Shown: positions 6,501 through 7,776 of the stretch, in pieces
Layout of the letters: every line of letters begins with the position of its first letter
Numbering within the stretch: the stretch's first letter is position 1
The notes under the pieces: model-generated
The model's database searches: none
The model's input: only the letters and a program-made list of their open reading frames with translations
What the model was told of the DNA's origin: nothing
Position numbers and translations under genes: made by a program
NCBI GenBank assembly: GCA_937863945.1
Contig: CALMIB010000100.1
Span: 1-7,776 of the forward strand
From: an uncultured Longilinea sp.
GTDB lineage: Bacteria > Chloroflexota > Anaerolineae > Anaerolineales > Anaerolineaceae
Direction: 5' to 3'
DNA: 7,776 nucleotides

Positions 6501-6574
6501 GGGCGGATAGCTCAGTTGGTTAGAGCACATCTCTTACACAGATGGGGTCGCAGGTTCGAGTCCTGTTCCGCCCA
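6501..6574 (+). tRNA. tRNA-Val (anticodon UAC)
   Basis: The cloverleaf folds completely. The acceptor stem is GGGCGGA (6501-6507) with TCCGCCC (6567-6573), and A6574 is the discriminator base. The D arm is GCTC/GAGC (6510-6513, 6523-6526). The anticodon stem is CATCT/AGATG (6528-6532, 6540-6544) with loop CTTACAC, so the anticodon is TAC at 6535-6537, reading GUA and probably other valine codons. The T arm is GCAGG/CCTGT (one G-U pair) with loop TTCGAGT (6555-6561). The CCA end is not encoded (next bases CTT), so a CCA-adding enzyme is needed. The gene has its own promoter upstream and converges with the minus-strand gene, whose stop is eight bases away. T-rich bases at 6576-6579 may serve as the terminator. 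Confidence 0.96.
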
Positions 6575-6582
6575 CTTTTCGT

Positions 6583-7767
6583 TTAAAACTGGCCTTGCAT
6601 TGATTTTGCATATCCGGTCAGTTCGACATACCCATATCCCTCGACCAGTTGGCTGCCGTGTCGGCCTTGTATGGTCACCGCGCCTTCCCAGTAAACAAAC
6701 GAGAGATTCAGCTCCTGGTCGCTCATCAGCGGCGCGATCGTTAGATCCAAATCCAGGGCCGGAATGCTCACATGCCAACCAGCCGGGTACACCGCGCCGG
6801 AATGCGGGCTGCGCCATTCCGCCGTGGATTGAATGGAAAAATCGTCGCGGGCCAACGCTTGCGTGCTCCCATCCGGGGCAATCCAGGTACCGGCAGAAAA
6901 TGGATCCGTTGTGCCATCCTCCCGCCGCAAAGTGAACAGCATCAACTCGCTCCCGTCATCCAGTTGAATGGAGAACCAATCCCAACCCACCTGGCCTTCC
7001 GCCAGCGCGCTGGTGCTGAATTCATGGTCCATCCAGCTCCAACCCTTGACCGGAAATTGCTCTCCGGCAAGCGTGACCTCCCCCACCGCCTCCAGCCGGG
7101 TCTGGCTGAGGTACGCTGAAGCATTTCCAGGCATGGAGCCTTTGGGGCTGTAGCCCCGGTCGCCCTGCAATATGGGGCCCTTCTGATCCACCAACCGCAA
7201 ATTCAGGCTGAAACCGTCGGCGGCTGCCTGAAGCTGGTAAGTTATCTCATCCAGTTGTTTAACTGACCAGTCTTCCAGCCACACCGAAAAAGCCGGCTCG
7301 CCCTCGGCGCCCGCCAGGCCAGCTGCTCCCCGCGAGAACCGCTCTGCGTACTGGAACTGCTTCCCGGCGATGTCGCTGATGGCAAAGTGGGCAAAATAGA
7401 CCTGACTCGTTCTCCAGGCCGAACCCGTGCCAACCACCTCGGCTGGCGGAACCAGTCCGCGCCGGAAAAATGTCAACTGGTAACCAAAGCGCTGCCCTTG
7501 CTCGGTTTGCAGGTTGCCGGTGTAATACCACCACTCGGTCTGGTAGGTCAGATGTGGGCCGTGGTCCTGCGGAAAGGAAAAATCGAGCGGTCCGGTCACG
7601 CGGTCAAAGCCCTGACCAGTTTGCCCGGGCAGGCCAACCAATTGCACCGCAGTGGTTTCAGCCGGCCGGCTTTGACACCCCTGGGCGATCCCGGCGATCA
7701 ATCCAAGGACAATCCATAGTATGGCTATGCGCAAATTAGATATTTTCTTTTCAATAGGATTATTCAT
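6583..7767 (-). CDS. AttH/CrtC-like lipocalin-family protein, probable lipoprotein
   Basis: 394-residue protein with a likely lipoprotein signal: basic start (K7, K8, R13), hydrophobic core at about 14-28, and C31 in the sequence IAQGC, a loose lipobox. The mature part carries motifs of the AttH / carotenoid 1,2-hydratase (CrtC) double-lipocalin family: TEWWYYTGNL (77-86), FGYQLTFFRR (94-103), FAHFAISD (125-132), GWSWMDHEFST (242-252) and VEGYGYVELTGYAK (375-388). Some relatives hydrate carotenoids; many others are secreted or lipid-anchored proteins of unknown role, often next to ABC-transporter permease genes. No carotenoid gene is seen here, so the substrate is unknown. ATG 7767 is the only Met near the N-terminus and keeps the whole signal; no Shine-Dalgarno is visible in the nine upstream bases available. 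Upstream partners lie beyond the right edge. Confidence 0.85.
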   Translation of the reverse strand: MNNPIEKKISNLRIAILWIVLGLIAGIAQGCQSRPAETTAVQLVGLPGQTGQGFDRVTGPLDFSFPQDHGPHLTYQTEWWYYTGNLQTEQGQRFGYQLTFFRRGLVPPAEVVGTGSAWRTSQVYFAHFAISDIAGKQFQYAERFSRGAAGLAGAEGEPAFSVWLEDWSVKQLDEITYQLQAAADGFSLNLRLVDQKGPILQGDRGYSPKGSMPGNASAYLSQTRLEAVGEVTLAGEQFPVKGWSWMDHEFSTSALAEGQVGWDWFSIQLDDGSELMLFTLRREDGTTDPFSAGTWIAPDGSTQALARDDFSIQSTAEWRSPHSGAVYPAGWHVSIPALDLDLTIAPLMSDQELNLSFVYWEGAVTIQGRHGSQLVEGYGYVELTGYAKSMQGQF

Positions 7768-7776
7768 AGCGCATTT

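Noticed and set aside
6501..6583. tRNA-Val as the integration site of a mobile element
   Set aside because: No integrase gene and no direct repeat of the tRNA 3' end are found in the window, so there is no support beyond the short acceptor-stem match upstream.
6587..6623. 8-bp inverted repeat at the end of the minus-strand gene, as a terminator
   Set aside because: AACTGGCC pairs with GGTCAGTT (one G-U pair), but the loop is 21 bases. The short T run is mostly within the stem, so it is too weak to call.
6516..6935. Plus-strand frame starting inside the tRNA
   Set aside because: It begins within tRNA-Val and runs antisense to the lipocalin-family gene. The protein has no recognisable features.

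Overview
The window looks like chromosomal DNA of a Chloroflexota bacterium, probably Anaerolineae-like. This rests on my recognition of the protein variants, on the gene order, and on cpaB running straight into cpaE without the secretin and pilotin genes (cpaC, cpaD) found between them in outer-membrane-bearing bacteria. No database search was possible, so the taxon is an inference.

Bases 1-6304 hold one tightly packed plus-strand gene string: the 3' end of cpaB, then cpaE/tadZ, cpaF/tadA, tadB, tadC, comFC and hpf. Gaps run from 9 to 79 bases. Each complete gene has a Shine-Dalgarno-like sequence, and no internal terminator or convincing internal promoter is visible, so co-transcription is likely. 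The first five genes form the cytoplasmic and inner-membrane core of a Tad/Flp type IV pilus machine: assembly protein, polar localiser ATPase, motor ATPase and two platform proteins. The last two encode a competence-type phosphoribosyltransferase (DNA uptake) and a long-form ribosome hibernation factor. No pilin, prepilin peptidase or TadE/F-like pseudopilin gene lies in the window; such genes would have to lie upstream or elsewhere.

Bases 6305-6500 are intergenic and dense in inverted repeats. They hold a 14-base palindrome, a 6-bp GC hairpin whose arms match the tRNA acceptor stem, a perfect 21-bp inverted repeat with a 3-base spacer, and a hairpin followed by six T that probably ends the operon. 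A good sigma70-type promoter follows and drives a tRNA-Val (anticodon UAC) at 6501-6574, with no encoded CCA.

Bases 6583-7767 on the minus strand, convergent with the tRNA, encode a probable lipoprotein of the AttH/CrtC-like lipocalin family. Its start lies only nine bases from the window edge, so its promoter and upstream partners are out of view.

I do not see a clearly new system. The most unusual items are the inverted-repeat cluster before the tRNA, the Arg-for-Lys change in the CpaE P-loop, and the pilus-competence-hibernation gene coupling.
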